Source: Psychroserpens sp. (GTDB lineage: Bacteria > Bacteroidota > Bacteroidia > Flavobacteriales > Flavobacteriaceae). Taken from it: 64,000 nt of DNA. The notes below the pieces were generated by a model, which saw nothing but the letters and a program-made list of their open reading frames with translations, did no database searches and was not told where the DNA came from. The stretch's first letter is position 1. The number at the start of each line of letters is the position of its first letter. This document shows positions 9,086-18,458 of the stretch, piece after piece. Both the position numbers and the translations under genes were made by a program. Location: NCBI GenBank assembly GCA_017643165.1, contig JAEPNY010000002.1, forward strand, positions 624,979 through 688,978. The letters run 5' to 3'.

Positions 9086-10327
9086 ATGAAAAGTTCAGTA
9101 CTATCATTCGTCCTATTTCTTTTAATTTCTTTGTCTTTAAATGCTCAAACGCTAACCTGTGATTGCAAAGCAGATTTAGATTTTTTAATTGAGAAGCTTA
9201 AGAAGATGCCGTCTTATAAAAAACAAATAAAAGGCGAGAAAAAAGATGATTTTAATGCAATCTACAAAAGGCTTTCTAAGCAGATGACCGAATCTATTTC
9301 AATTGAGACCTGCTTTGCCTTATTAAAAGAGCAAATGATGCTCATTAATGATAATCATGCAAAAATTTACTTTAATCATGAATACTTTGCTTTAGAAGAT
9401 TATGACAATGAAGACAAGCGCGATTCCTTTATTAATTCGGAACGATTTAAAACCCATCCAAAAGCTTCACAATCCGTGAATACACTTATTGAGAACTTAC
9501 AGCAAAAGCCTCAAGATGACATCGAAGGAATCTATAAATATGGTTCACAGATCACTGTAGGCATCTATTATACATCACCAACGGAGATTGAAGGTGTCAT
9601 TTTAACTAGTAAAGCTGCGATTTGGAGACCAGGACAGGTAAAATTTACTGCTAAGAAGAATGCATACGGTAAATTTGATATGCTGAGCTATGATGACAAA
9701 ACTAAAAAGCTAAGAATGATCAAAGGATTGACCTTTGCTAATGGGCGATTAAAGAGCTTCAAAAAAGTTGGAAACAATAACAACTATGAATTAGCTGACA
9801 AACATGATTCAAATTGGGTATTTAAGCAACTTCGTGATGATATTCAATATGTCTATTTCGGAGACTTTAGTTCGTTTAGCACTGCGAATCGCAAAGCGTT
9901 TAAATCATTTTACGAGGCACATAAGAATACGTTCAATGCAAAACATATTATAGTTGACCTAAGAAACAATGGTGGTGGCAATAGCAAGCTATCCGATCCT
10001 TTTATTAAATTATTCAAAAAAAGCAAGGCTAATATTTATGTTGTAACTAATTCTTTTACAGGAAGTAATAGCGAACAATTTACTGTAAAGCTTAAAAAGA
10101 TAAATGGAACCAAACACGTTGGACAATCTACTTTTGGAGTAGTTGCTTACGGATTAAACTACGGAACCACATATACGACACCATCTGGATATTTTGATGT
10201 ACTTCCAACGGATATGAATTTTCATAAGTACTATCCATATGAAGGCAAAGGCGTAACTCCCGATATTACTTTAGATTTCGATAGCGATTGGATCGAACAG
10301 ATTATTGAAATGATCGATACGAAATAA
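9086..10327 (+). CDS. Secreted S41-family peptidase-like protein, atypical active site
   Basis: A 413-residue exported protein with signal peptide MKSSVLSFVLFLLISLSLNA. A C-terminal S41 (tail-specific/tricorn-type) domain covers about residues 250-400. Recognisable features are the substrate-strand motif IIVDLRNNGGGNSKL, the nucleophile region FTGSNSEQF with Ser327 at the usual catalytic serine position, and STFG (348-351). The Lys expected 25 residues after the serine in CtpA-type enzymes is Val352, so the Ser-Lys dyad is incomplete. Either it uses tricorn-like Ser/His/Glu chemistry or it is not an active protease. No PDZ domain is evident. The upstream region has a strong -7 box. Family call good, activity uncertain. 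Confidence 0.82.
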   Translation: MKSSVLSFVLFLLISLSLNAQTLTCDCKADLDFLIEKLKKMPSYKKQIKGEKKDDFNAIYKRLSKQMTESISIETCFALLKEQMMLINDNHAKIYFNHEYFALEDYDNEDKRDSFINSERFKTHPKASQSVNTLIENLQQKPQDDIEGIYKYGSQITVGIYYTSPTEIEGVILTSKAAIWRPGQVKFTAKKNAYGKFDMLSYDDKTKKLRMIKGLTFANGRLKSFKKVGNNNNYELADKHDSNWVFKQLRDDIQYVYFGDFSSFSTANRKAFKSFYEAHKNTFNAKHIIVDLRNNGGGNSKLSDPFIKLFKKSKANIYVVTNSFTGSNSEQFTVKLKKINGTKHVGQSTFGVVAYGLNYGTTYTTPSGYFDVLPTDMNFHKYYPYEGKGVTPDITLDFDSDWIEQIIEMIDTK

Positions 10328-10389
10328 ATAATACAGAGAAGTTACGTGTTTCTAATGCGCGATTAAACTTTCTAAATTCTACATTAGAA

Positions 10390-10422
10390 AAACTGTCGTT
10401 AATAAAAAATTAACGGCAGTTT
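10390..10422. terminator. Bidirectional terminator between the S41 gene and hisIE
   Basis: Arms AAACTGTCGTTAAT (10390-10403) and ATTAACGGCAGTTT (10409-10422) around a five-A loop, with one non-Watson-Crick position. T-rich tracts follow on the plus side (TTATTTTT) and on the minus side (TTTTTC). It lies 63 bases after the S41 stop and overlaps the hisIE stop codon, so it probably ends both convergent transcripts. Confidence 0.75.
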
Positions 10423-11017
10423 ATTTTTCACGTTGCTTTAAGACATTGACGATATCATCTAAACGATAGCCTTTTGCTTGAAGTAATATCAAGTAATGAA
10501 AGAGTAAGTCTGCACTTTCATTCAAAAATAGATCGTCATTTGAATCTTTAGCTTCAATTACAGTTTCTACAGCCTCCTCTCCTACTTTTTGAGCAATTTT
10601 GTTTATGCCTTTAGCGAATAAGGATGCCACATACGATGTATCTTGACTAGCATTGTCTTTTCGGGATTGGATTATGGCTTCCAAATGACTTAAAAAGCCA
10701 TACTCCTGTGCATTTTGTTCATCCCAACAGGTATCCGTTCCTTTATGGCAAGTTGGTCCAGCTGGAACAACTTTAATTAATAATGCATCTTTATCACAAT
10801 CTAACTTAATGTCAATTAGTCGCAATACGTTACCACTTTCTTCTCCTTTAGTCCAGAGACGCTGTTTCGAACGACTATAAAAAGTGACCAGTTTTGAATC
10901 AACTGTTTTCTGATATGCCTCTTCATTCATATAACCCAGCATCAATACTTTATTTGTTATAGCATCTTGAATAATTGCAGGTACTAATCCGTTTTGTTTT
11001 GAAAAATCTATCTCCAT
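10421..11017 (-). CDS. hisIE: Bifunctional phosphoribosyl-AMP cyclohydrolase / phosphoribosyl-ATP pyrophosphatase
   Basis: Catalyses steps 2 and 3 of histidine synthesis: hydrolysis of PR-ATP to PR-AMP and ring opening to ProFAR. At 198 residues it has the normal length of the HisI-HisE fusion. The HisI part (about 1-105) carries the metal-binding stretch CDKDALLIKV and GPTCHKGTDTCW. The HisE part (about 110-198) has the helical MazG-like core KVGEEAVETVIEAK with acidic Mg-binding residues. It is the last gene of the his operon, 2 bases after hisF, and its stop lies in a terminator hairpin. Confidence 0.97.
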   Translation of the reverse strand: MEIDFSKQNGLVPAIIQDAITNKVLMLGYMNEEAYQKTVDSKLVTFYSRSKQRLWTKGEESGNVLRLIDIKLDCDKDALLIKVVPAGPTCHKGTDTCWDEQNAQEYGFLSHLEAIIQSRKDNASQDTSYVASLFAKGINKIAQKVGEEAVETVIEAKDSNDDLFLNESADLLFHYLILLQAKGYRLDDIVNVLKQREK

Positions 11018-11019
11018 AA

Positions 11020-11775
11020 CTATAATCGCACTTCGATATCTTGGTTTCGAAGCTCTTTTTTTAATTCAATAATATCAATTTCACCAAAATGAAATACGCT
11101 CGCAGCTAAGGCTGCATCAGCTTTTCCTTCTTTAAAGGTGTCCGCAAAATGTTGAACATTCCCAGCACCACCAGATGCAATAATTGGAATATTAACCAAA
11201 CTCGATAGTTGAGCTAATGCTTCGTTGGCAAATCCAGCTTTTGTCCCATCGTGATTCATGGATGTAAATAGTATTTCTCCAGCACCTCGTTGTTCGACTT
11301 CTTGAGCCCATTCAAATAATTTAATTTCTGTTGGAATGGTTCCTCCAGCTAAATGTACGAACCATTCTCCATCGATCTCCTTTGCATCTATGGCTACGAC
11401 CACACACTGACTGCCAAACTTTTGAGATAATTCGTTAATTAATTCTGGTCTTTTGACAGCACTTGAATTTATTGACACTTTATCCGCACCACAATGTAAT
11501 AGATCATCCACATCTTCAACAGATGAAATTCCGCCACCAACTGTGAACGGAATATTAACATGCTCTGCCACATTTAACACCATATCGTGCATTGTTTTTC
11601 GACGCTCTAAAGTCGCAGATATATCAAGAAACACCAATTCGTCTGCACCTAATCTAGCATATTGTTTACCAAGCTCGACCGGATCGCCAGCATCTCTTAG
11701 ATCCACAAAATTGACACCTTTTACGGTTCTTCCGTCTTTAATATCTAAACAAGGTATTATTCGTTTTGTTAGCAT
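11020..11775 (-). CDS. hisF: Imidazole glycerol phosphate synthase cyclase subunit HisF
   Basis: The cyclase half of the HisF-HisH complex. It uses ammonia delivered by HisH to convert PRFAR into imidazole glycerol phosphate and AICAR. It is a 251-residue TIM barrel. The two catalytic aspartates are visible in [14 protein letters not shown] near residue 11 and VVAIDAKEI near 130. The phosphate-binding GGGISS, ASGGAGN and late-barrel motifs are also present. The gene lies 3 bases downstream of hisA and 2 bases upstream of hisIE in the his operon. Confidence 0.98.
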   Translation of the reverse strand: MLTKRIIPCLDIKDGRTVKGVNFVDLRDAGDPVELGKQYARLGADELVFLDISATLERRKTMHDMVLNVAEHVNIPFTVGGGISSVEDVDDLLHCGADKVSINSSAVKRPELINELSQKFGSQCVVVAIDAKEIDGEWFVHLAGGTIPTEIKLFEWAQEVEQRGAGEILFTSMNHDGTKAGFANEALAQLSSLVNIPIIASGGAGNVQHFADTFKEGKADAALAASVFHFGEIDIIELKKELRNQDIEVRL

Positions 11776-11778
11776 AAT

Positions 11779-12492
11779 TTATAAATATGATTCTAAGGCT
11801 TTTAAGGTGATGCTACCTTCGTAAATAGCTTTTCCAATGATCGCTCCTTCGCAGCCAATATCAATCAATGCTTCGACATCATCAATAGTAGTCACACCAC
11901 CAGAAGCAATTAATTTGATTGATGATGATTCAAGAATACGTTTATACAAGTTGATCGAAGGACCTTCCATCATGCCATCTTTAGCAATATCCGTACATAT
12001 CACATAATCAACACCTTTAGTTCTATAATCATCAATAAAAGGTAATACCTCTTGTTCGCTTTCTTCTTGCCAACCGCTAACTGCAATTTTTTCGTTGTTA
12101 CAATCGGCACCAAGTATGATTTTCTCACTGCCATAAGTCTTCAGCCAACCTTCGAAGGTATTTGGATTTTTAACAGCAATACTGCCACCTGTAATCTGTT
12201 TAGCTCCTGAATTAAATGCAATATGAAGGTCTTCATCCGATTTCAATCCGCCACCAAAGTCAATATTCAAACTAGTCTGTGTCGTAATTTCTTCTAAGAC
12301 CTTATAATTCACGATGTGATTGGCTTTAGCACCATCTAAGTCGACTAAATGTAAATACTGGATTCCAGCACCTTCGAAAGCTTTAGCGACTTCGATTGGG
12401 TTTTCATTATATACTTTTTTAGTATTATAATCTCCTTTTGTCAGTCTCACACATTTCCCGTCAATGATATCTATAGCTGGTATGATTCTCAT
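11779..12492 (-). CDS. hisA: ProFAR isomerase HisA
   Basis: Catalyses the Amadori rearrangement of ProFAR to PRFAR in histidine synthesis. It is a 237-residue TIM barrel homologous to HisF. The first catalytic Asp is in [15 protein letters not shown] (Asp8) and the second in [15 protein letters not shown] near 130. Phosphate is bound by FGGGLKS and ASGGVTT. The start ATG overlaps the hisH stop by 4 bases, suggesting translational coupling. Confidence 0.98.
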   Translation of the reverse strand: MRIIPAIDIIDGKCVRLTKGDYNTKKVYNENPIEVAKAFEGAGIQYLHLVDLDGAKANHIVNYKVLEEITTQTSLNIDFGGGLKSDEDLHIAFNSGAKQITGGSIAVKNPNTFEGWLKTYGSEKIILGADCNNEKIAVSGWQEESEQEVLPFIDDYRTKGVDYVICTDIAKDGMMEGPSINLYKRILESSSIKLIASGGVTTIDDVEALIDIGCEGAIIGKAIYEGSITLKALESYL

Positions 12493-13070
12493 AATTCAAT
12501 AAAATTCTTTAATAATTGCTCTCCTGCAGTACTACTCTTTTCTGGATGAAATTGAACACCATAAAAATTATCCTTTTGCAAAGCCGTTGCATACTCTAGC
12601 TTATAAAATGAATTAGCAATACTTTCTTCGCAGTGTTCAGCGTAATAACTATGTACTAAATACATGTAATCACCTTCATTAATATCTTTAAAAAGATCTG
12701 ACCGTAAATGCGTAATAGTATTCCAACCCATTTGCGGTACTTTCACTTCATTTGAGAATCGTTTGACATCAACATCAAATATCCCAAGGCCTTGAGTATC
12801 TCCCTCTTCGGAATAATTACACATTAGTTGCATTCCGAGACATATACCTAAAACCGGTTGTTTTAACTCAGGAATCACTTCATCCAGTCCACTTTTACGC
12901 AACATTGACATGGCTGAGCTTGCTTCGCCTACACCAGGAAAAATCACTTTATCTGCGGCCTTTATGACTTCTGGATCTTTCGAAAACTTCGCCTCATAAC
13001 CCAAGCGTTTAAAAGCAAACTGTATGCTTTTAATATTGCCTGCACCGTAATCAACAATAACAATATCCAT
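12489..13070 (-). CDS. hisH: Imidazole glycerol phosphate synthase amidotransferase subunit HisH
   Basis: The class I glutaminase that feeds ammonia to HisF. At 193 residues it has normal length. The nucleophile is Cys77 in [10 protein letters not shown], and the His-Glu pair is in VQFHPEKSS near 173-180. The oxyanion-strand region PQMGWN is present. The ATG overlaps the hisB stop by 1 base, and its own stop overlaps hisA by 4 bases, so hisB-hisH-hisA are translationally linked. Confidence 0.98.
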   Translation of the reverse strand: MDIVIVDYGAGNIKSIQFAFKRLGYEAKFSKDPEVIKAADKVIFPGVGEASSAMSMLRKSGLDEVIPELKQPVLGICLGMQLMCNYSEEGDTQGLGIFDVDVKRFSNEVKVPQMGWNTITHLRSDLFKDINEGDYMYLVHSYYAEHCEESIANSFYKLEYATALQKDNFYGVQFHPEKSSTAGEQLLKNFIEL

Positions 13071-14203
13071 TACAGCATTCCTTTTGTAGATGGTAAAATC
13101 ATTTTTTCCACGTCACGTTTCACAGCCATCTTAATGGCTTTAGCAAAAGCTTTAAAGATTGCTTCGATCTTATGATGCTCATTCGTTCCTTCTGCTTTTA
13201 TGTTTAGATTACATTTAGCGCCATCAGTAAATGATTTAAAGAAGTGAAAGAACATTTCTGTAGGCATTTTACCAATCATTTCGCGTTTAAAATCTGCTTC
13301 CCATACCAACCAATTTCTTCCTCCAAAATCAATTGCGGCTTGAGCGAAACAATCATCCATTGGTAAGGCGAATCCGTAGCGTTCAATTCCCAACTTATTT
13401 CCTAATGTTGAAGCAAAAACTTCACCTAATGCGATTGCTGTATCTTCAATGGTATGGTGTTCATCAACCTCTAAATCACCATCCACTTTAATCGTTAGAT
13501 CCAATTGTCCGTGACGAGCAATCTGATCAAGCATATGATCGAAAAATGCAATTCCGGTGTCAATCGAACTTTGACCAGTTCCATCAAGATTAAGATTAAT
13601 CTTAATTTTGGTTTCATTGGTATTTCGCTCTATACTTCCTTTTCTAGCATCAGCTTTTAAAAAGGCATAAATTGCTTCCCAGTCATTACTTTCTAAAGCT
13701 ATATACGAATCTAGTGCTTGTCGATCAACTGTAATTTCATCAGTTCCGAGATAAGTATTATCATTAATATAAATCCCTTTCGCATCTAAATTTTTTGCTA
13801 ACTCAATATCGGTAAGTCGATCACCAATGACGAAAGAATTCTTTAGATCATAACCGTCTTCAAAATACTTGGTAAGTAAACCTGTATTAGGCTTACGTGT
13901 AGGTGCGTTATCTTTTGCGAAAGTGCGATCAATAAATTGTTCGTCAAAAACGACACCTTCTGCTTCAAAAGTTTGCAATACAAAATTATGTACTGGCCAA
14001 AACGTATTCTCTGGATATACCTCCGTTCCAAGACCATCTTGGTTCGTAATCATTACAATCTCAAAATCTAATTCTTTCGCAATTTTGCTTAAGTATTGAA
14101 ATACTTTAGGATAGAAAACTAGTTTATCAAATGAATCGATCTGTTCATCTGCTGGTTCTTTTATTAGTGTTCCATCTCTGTCTATGAATAAAACTCGTTT
14201 CAT
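13070..14203 (-). CDS. hisB: Bifunctional histidinol-phosphatase / imidazole glycerol-phosphate dehydratase
   Basis: A 377-residue fusion of two pathway enzymes. The N-terminal HAD phosphatase (about 1-165) has the nucleophile motif FIDRDGTLI (Asp8, Asp10), ITNQDG and [10 protein letters not shown]. The C-terminal dehydratase (about 180-377) has the duplicated metal sites [22 protein letters not shown] and NEHHKIEA. Because HisB supplies the phosphatase, no separate hisN is needed and the operon encodes the whole pathway. It starts 10 bases after hisC. Confidence 0.98.
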   Translation of the reverse strand: MKRVLFIDRDGTLIKEPADEQIDSFDKLVFYPKVFQYLSKIAKELDFEIVMITNQDGLGTEVYPENTFWPVHNFVLQTFEAEGVVFDEQFIDRTFAKDNAPTRKPNTGLLTKYFEDGYDLKNSFVIGDRLTDIELAKNLDAKGIYINDNTYLGTDEITVDRQALDSYIALESNDWEAIYAFLKADARKGSIERNTNETKIKINLNLDGTGQSSIDTGIAFFDHMLDQIARHGQLDLTIKVDGDLEVDEHHTIEDTAIALGEVFASTLGNKLGIERYGFALPMDDCFAQAAIDFGGRNWLVWEADFKREMIGKMPTEMFFHFFKSFTDGAKCNLNIKAEGTNEHHKIEAIFKAFAKAIKMAVKRDVEKMILPSTKGML

Positions 14204-14213
14204 AGTTTTAGTT

Positions 14214-15257
14214 TTATAATTCTTTTAATGCTTTTATCAATAAGTTATTCTCTTCCGCATTCCCAACGGTAAATCGCAAACAATTCTCACACAGCGGTTG
14301 ATTGGTTCTATTTCGTACAACGATCCCTTTTAAGATTAATTCCTGGTAACGACGATTCGCATCATCTACTCGCGCTAAAATAAAGTTAGCATCTGATGGA
14401 TATACGTTCTCAATTATCGAAATATCATTCAGTGCTGAGGCTAGCTTTGTTCGTTCGTTTAAAATGTTTTCAATCTCCTTATTAACTGTGTCTTGCTGAG
14501 ACAAGCGTTCTAAAGCCTTGAGTTGGGTCAATTCATTTACATTATAAGGCGGTTTAATTCGGTCTAATATCGAAATGATTTCTTCTGAAGCATAGGACAC
14601 TCCGAGTCGAATTCCAGCCATCCCGTATGCTTTTGACAAAGTCTGCGTTACAATCAAATTTGGAAACTCACCTAATCTATTTATCCAACTCTCATCATGT
14701 GAAAAATCAATATAAGCTTCATCAATCACTACAATTCCGGAAAATTGGTTTAATAGCAATTCAATTTTTTCAGCCTTAAAGCTATTTGATGTCGGATTAT
14801 TAGGCGAGCATAAAAACAACAACTTCGTTCTCTCATTAGCCTCGTCTAAAATATCATTAACCTTTGGCTCGAATGAATTATCCAATGGAATTTTAATCAC
14901 ATCAATAGCATTCACATTAGCCAGTACCTCATACATACCATAGGTTGGCGGTAATGTGATTACAACATCTCTATTCGGTTCACAGAACGCTCTAAAAATG
15001 AGATCTAAGACTTCGTCACTACCGTTTCCTAATAAGATTTGATTTGAAGGCACACCTTTCAGTTTTGAAAGTTGGGCTTTTACCTTATTTTGTTTTGGAT
15101 CTGGATAGCGATTCACACCATTTTCAAACGGATTTTCATTAGCGTCAATAAATACCATATCGGTACTCACCTCTTTAAATTCATCTCGTGCTGAGGAATA
15201 AGGTTTCAACGTCTGAATATTGGATCTCACCAAGCGATTTAAATTAAATCCTGCCAT
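14214..15257 (-). CDS. hisC: Histidinol-phosphate aminotransferase HisC
   Basis: PLP-dependent transaminase converting imidazole acetol phosphate to histidinol phosphate. It has 347 residues. The PLP lysine is Lys209 in [12 protein letters not shown]. Cofactor contacts are visible in [19 protein letters not shown] and [10 protein letters not shown], and the substrate arginine region is near the C-terminus (LRFTVG). It overlaps the hisD stop by 1 base. Confidence 0.97.
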   Translation of the reverse strand: MAGFNLNRLVRSNIQTLKPYSSARDEFKEVSTDMVFIDANENPFENGVNRYPDPKQNKVKAQLSKLKGVPSNQILLGNGSDEVLDLIFRAFCEPNRDVVITLPPTYGMYEVLANVNAIDVIKIPLDNSFEPKVNDILDEANERTKLLFLCSPNNPTSNSFKAEKIELLLNQFSGIVVIDEAYIDFSHDESWINRLGEFPNLIVTQTLSKAYGMAGIRLGVSYASEEIISILDRIKPPYNVNELTQLKALERLSQQDTVNKEIENILNERTKLASALNDISIIENVYPSDANFILARVDDANRRYQELILKGIVVRNRTNQPLCENCLRFTVGNAEENNLLIKALKEL

Positions 15258-16540
15258 TACTTTAAATCTTTTAATCTTAATGTTACAGCATTCTTGTGCG
15301 CCTGTAAACCCTCGGCTTCAGCCATCAACTCGATGGTGTTACCAATATTCAATATTCCTTCCGCAGAAATCTTTTGAAACGTGATACTTTTATTAAAACT
15401 ATCTAAGTTTACTCCTGAGTATGCCTTACTGAATCCGTTTGTTGGTAGCGTGTGATTTGTACCAGAGGCATAATCTCCTGCACTTTCAGGTGTATAATTT
15501 CCGATGAATACCGAACCTGCATTCGCAATATTATTCACATAAAAATCATCGTCATTTGTACAAATTATAAAGTGTTCAGGTGCATATTCATTAATCATAT
15601 CGAGCGCAACTTCTTTAGATTCGACATAAATTAATTTCGAATTATCAATGGCATTTTGAGCCATTTCTCGTCGCGGTAATGCGAGGATCTGTTTTTGAAC
15701 TTCTTCCTTTACAGCTTCAACGAGCTGCTCTGACGTAGAGACCAGGATCACCTGACTATCTGACCCATGCTCGGCTTGACTTAACAAATCAGAAGCCACA
15801 TAACTCGGGTTCGCTGCATCATCTGCAACGACTAATAATTCACTCGGACCAGCAGGCATATCGATGGCTACACCAAATTTTGTAGCTAACTGTTTAGCCA
15901 CAGTTACGAATTGATTTCCGGGACCAAAAATCTTATAAACCTGTGGCATACTTTCTGTACCGAAAGTCAATCCAGCTATGGCCTGAATACCTCCTACTTT
16001 AAGTATTTTGGTCACACCACAAAGTTGCGCTGTATATAATATTTCATTGGCAATCTCACCTTTATTATTTGGAGGTGAACACAATACAATTTCCTTACAT
16101 CCTGAGATTTGTGCTGGAACTGCTAACATCAATACGGTTGAAAATAATGGTGCTGTTCCTCCAGGAATATATAGGCCTACCTTTTGGATTGGTCGTTTTT
16201 CCTGCCAACATTCAATGCCATTTGAAGTTTCAATCGAAATACGATCTGTTTTTTGCGCTTTGTGAAACCTTTCAATATTGGCCTTCGCTGTTTTGATCGC
16301 CGTTTTTAGTTCGTCTGACACGTTATTAGACGCTGATTCAATTTCTTCTTGACTCACGATCAAATCGCTCAATTGTGCGCCATCAAAGAGCTGTGTATAT
16401 TTCAGAATGGCTTGATCACCTTGACGCTTCACATCATTGAAGATCTCATTTACGGTATTTTCAATATTCTCTACAGTTTGTGTTGGACGCCTTAGCAAAA
16501 TCGTCCACTCTGATCGTTCTGGATTATATACTGTTTTCAT
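15257..16540 (-). CDS. hisD: Histidinol dehydrogenase HisD
   Basis: NAD-dependent zinc enzyme that oxidises histidinol to histidine in two steps. I use the ATG at 16538-16540, giving 427 residues starting MKTVYNPERSEW. It overlaps the hisG stop by one base (TAATG), the same coupling seen elsewhere in this operon. An in-frame ATG 27 bases further upstream would overlap hisG more and adds nine untypical residues. Key motifs are GLYIPGGTAPLFSTVLM, FGPGNQFVTVAKQ, DMPAGPSELLV, QAEHGSDSQ and the late APEHFI and GNYTPESAGDYASGTNH segments. Confidence 0.97.
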   Translation of the reverse strand: MKTVYNPERSEWTILLRRPTQTVENIENTVNEIFNDVKRQGDQAILKYTQLFDGAQLSDLIVSQEEIESASNNVSDELKTAIKTAKANIERFHKAQKTDRISIETSNGIECWQEKRPIQKVGLYIPGGTAPLFSTVLMLAVPAQISGCKEIVLCSPPNNKGEIANEILYTAQLCGVTKILKVGGIQAIAGLTFGTESMPQVYKIFGPGNQFVTVAKQLATKFGVAIDMPAGPSELLVVADDAANPSYVASDLLSQAEHGSDSQVILVSTSEQLVEAVKEEVQKQILALPRREMAQNAIDNSKLIYVESKEVALDMINEYAPEHFIICTNDDDFYVNNIANAGSVFIGNYTPESAGDYASGTNHTLPTNGFSKAYSGVNLDSFNKSITFQKISAEGILNIGNTIELMAEAEGLQAHKNAVTLRLKDLK

Positions 16541-17397
16541 TATATCACCATATTTTCGATTGGACATACTAATATTCCTTCGGCACCATTAGCTTTAAGC
16601 TCATCAATGATTTCCCAGAATTCATTTTTATTTATTACCGAGTGTAACGAACTCCAGCCATCTTTAGCCAAAGGCAAAATGGTTGGACTATTCATGCCTG
16701 GTAATATATTAATGATCGCTTCTAACTTTTCATTAGGTGCGTTAAGCAACACATATTTATTACGTCGGCCTTTGAGTACAGATTGTAATCGAAATTGTAA
16801 ACGGTCTAAAATGTCTTGATTATCACTAGAAATTAATGGTGATACCGCAAGTACGGCTTCTGATTTTAAAAGCACTTCTGCCTCTTTGAGCCCATTTTTA
16901 AATAATGTGCTTCCGCTGGATACAATATCTACAATCGCATCGGCTAATCCAATGTTAGGAGCTATTTCTACTGATCCATTAATGATATGCAAGTTGGCGT
17001 TTACATTGTGTTTTTCTAAAAACTGATTTACCGTATTTGGATACGACGTCGCAATACGCTTTCCTTCTAAATCCTGAATTGAGTTGTACTTGGAAGATTT
17101 TGGAACTGCCACAGAAACTTTACATGATGAAAAACCTAATTTTTCAAGTGTAGCGATGCCGTTTCCTTTTTCGATTAATACATTCTCACCGATTATGGCT
17201 GCGTCAACGACACCATCCTTAAGGTATTGAGGAATATCTCCATTTCTTAAATAAAACACCTCTAGGGGAAAGTTTCGTGCTGATGCTTTTAGTTGGTCTT
17301 TTCCGTTGTCAATCGAAATACCAACGTCTTTCAACAAACGCATCGAATCGTCGTGAAGACGACCTGATTTTTGAACTGCAATTTTTAATTTACTCAT
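16540..17397 (-). CDS. hisG: ATP phosphoribosyltransferase HisG (long form)
   Basis: Catalyses the committed step, joining PRPP and ATP to PR-ATP, and is the usual target of histidine feedback. At 285 residues it is the long form: a type II periplasmic-binding-like catalytic region (about 1-210), then a C-terminal regulatory ACT-like domain (about 215-285). It therefore needs no HisZ. Visible motifs are IAVQKSGRLHDDS at the start, GENVL, and DAIVDIVSSGSTLFKNGL, the PRPP-binding loop. It is the first structural gene, 99 bases downstream of the histidine-rich leader ORF and 37 bases downstream of the attenuator hairpin. Confidence 0.97.
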   Translation of the reverse strand: MSKLKIAVQKSGRLHDDSMRLLKDVGISIDNGKDQLKASARNFPLEVFYLRNGDIPQYLKDGVVDAAIIGENVLIEKGNGIATLEKLGFSSCKVSVAVPKSSKYNSIQDLEGKRIATSYPNTVNQFLEKHNVNANLHIINGSVEIAPNIGLADAIVDIVSSGSTLFKNGLKEAEVLLKSEAVLAVSPLISSDNQDILDRLQFRLQSVLKGRRNKYVLLNAPNEKLEAIINILPGMNSPTILPLAKDGWSSLHSVINKNEFWEIIDELKANGAEGILVCPIENMVI

Positions 17398-17434
17398 TGT
17401 TAATTTTAATATGCCTGAGCTAATTTTTGAATTA

Positions 17435-17466
17435 AAAAACCCGTTCGATTAGCTCAAACGGGTTTT
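17435..17466 (-). terminator. Attenuator terminator of the his operon
   Basis: On the minus strand a stem is formed by 17466-17454 with 17437-17449. It includes the G/C-rich block GTTTGAG opposite AACGGG-type bases, with one bulged base and one mismatch, and is followed by a run of six T (17440-17435). The hairpin sits between the leader ORF stop (17497) and the hisG ATG (17397), so it would stop transcription before hisG. Two competing pairings exist. The leader end CTCAAGCG (17510-17503) pairs with CGTTTGAG in the 5' arm (17461-17454). The loop GAGCTAAT (17456-17449) pairs with ATTAGCTC (17425-17418). Both would break the terminator. Confidence 0.75.
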
Positions 17467-17496
17467 AAATATGTGTTGATTTTATTCAATACATTT

Positions 17497-17553
17497 TCAG
17501 CTCGCTTGAGGGCAAGTATGAAAATGATGGTGATGTGTTTGAATAAAAGTCAT
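17497..17553 (-). CDS. hisL: Histidine operon leader peptide
   Basis: An 18-codon ORF on the minus strand reading MTFIQTHHHHFHTCPQAS followed by TGA. Five of six consecutive codons (His7-His10 and His12) are histidine, which fits a regulatory leader far better than chance. If charged tRNA-His is scarce, a ribosome would stall on the His run and leave the end of the ORF (CTCAAGCG) free to pair with the 5' arm of the downstream terminator. If histidine is plentiful, the ribosome reaches the stop codon, covers that segment and lets the terminator form. A stem is also possible between the His-codon region (TTATTCAA and CATTTTC) and 17497-17481 (GAAAATG and TTGAATAA). The ORF is too short for most gene finders. 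A 7-of-8 match to the -7 box (AAACTTTG, 17578-17571) lies just upstream. Confidence 0.82.
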   Translation of the reverse strand: MTFIQTHHHHFHTCPQAS

Positions 17554-17631
17554 GTTTCTTTTTCTTTGAACAAAGTTTGCGAATTATTATTCAGAAATCC
17601 TAATTTTCAATTATTAAATTTCTGTTAAGAC

Positions 17632-18447
17632 CTATTGATTACCTAAAATGATCGGCATTCCTGACTCTCCAGATCCAATTACGATCACTTTAGAATTATC
17701 TGATTCCGATAGTTTTATCGTTGCTTCTATCCCTTTATCCTGAAGAATTTTATCAGTAAGAGATGCACTTAAAATACGGTTTGCGTCTGCCTTACCTTGG
17801 GCTTCGATACGCTGACGTTCTGCCTCTTTTTCAGCAGTTACAAGTCTAAATTCGTATTCAAGAGACTCTTGTTCTTGTTTCAGTTTTCTCTCGATCGCAT
17901 CTTTAATTGTTGGTGGTAAGGTAACATCTCTAACCAGTATCTCATCCAATACAATATATTGTTCATCTACGATCTTTTTAGTCTCTTCGAAGATCTCTTG
18001 TTGAATTGCATCACGCTTACTTGAATAGAGTTGTTCTGGCGTATAACGCCCAACAACACTACGAGCAGCAGAACGAATAGTAGGTAAGATAATACGGTTA
18101 AGATAATTGTCACCGATCTCTTGGTGTAACTTACCAAGGTTTGCAACGTCTGGTTTATACCAAGCCGAAGCATCTAATTGAATATCTAATCCGTTAGATG
18201 ATAATACTTTCATTTTTTCGAAAATCTCTTGACGTCTTACTTCATAAACGTAGACTTTATTCCAAGGCGCTACGATATGAAACCCTTCACCTAATGGTGG
18301 CTCATCTGTAACAACTCCGCCTCCAAATGTTTTATAAAGCACACCTGCCTCACCAGATCCAATAGTTATAGCAGATTTTGATAATAATATTATAACAACA
18401 ATTACCGCGAAGATCACTGGTAATGCAATTTTAGGTAGTTTTTCCAT
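17632..18447 (-). CDS. Prohibitin-family SPFH/Band 7 membrane protein
   Basis: A 271-residue protein with one N-terminal membrane helix (about 7-26), then an SPFH/Band 7 domain (about 30-200). A charged helical stretch rich in Glu, Lys and Arg (RLVTAEKEAERQRIEAQGKADANRIL) follows, as in prohibitin-like proteins. Bacterial members form large ring assemblies at the membrane and often modulate proteases such as FtsH; no partner protease is encoded here. It is the last gene of the fabG operon, 11 bases after the VWA gene, and lies just upstream of the his leader. No strong terminator separates them. Confidence 0.88.
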   Translation of the reverse strand: MEKLPKIALPVIFAVIVVIILLSKSAITIGSGEAGVLYKTFGGGVVTDEPPLGEGFHIVAPWNKVYVYEVRRQEIFEKMKVLSSNGLDIQLDASAWYKPDVANLGKLHQEIGDNYLNRIILPTIRSAARSVVGRYTPEQLYSSKRDAIQQEIFEETKKIVDEQYIVLDEILVRDVTLPPTIKDAIERKLKQEQESLEYEFRLVTAEKEAERQRIEAQGKADANRILSASLTDKILQDKGIEATIKLSESDNSKVIVIGSGESGMPIILGNQ

Positions 18448-18458
18448 TGTTTAGTGTT

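Noticed and set aside
11453-11824. 123-codon plus-strand ORF over hisF
   Set aside because: Antisense shadow of hisF/hisA; low-complexity Ser/Thr translation with no family resemblance.
13843-14099. Overlapping ORFs in both orientations within hisB
   Set aside because: HisB is complete and in frame across the region; these are chance frames.
16538-16567. Upstream ATG at 16567 as the hisD start
   Set aside because: Adds nine non-homologous residues inside hisG; the TAATG-coupled ATG at 16540 fits the operon and the family.
17592-17624. CAGAAAT ... ATTTCTG inverted repeat considered as terminator of the prohibitin gene
   Set aside because: Only a 7-bp AT-rich stem with a 19-base loop and no T run; too weak to call.
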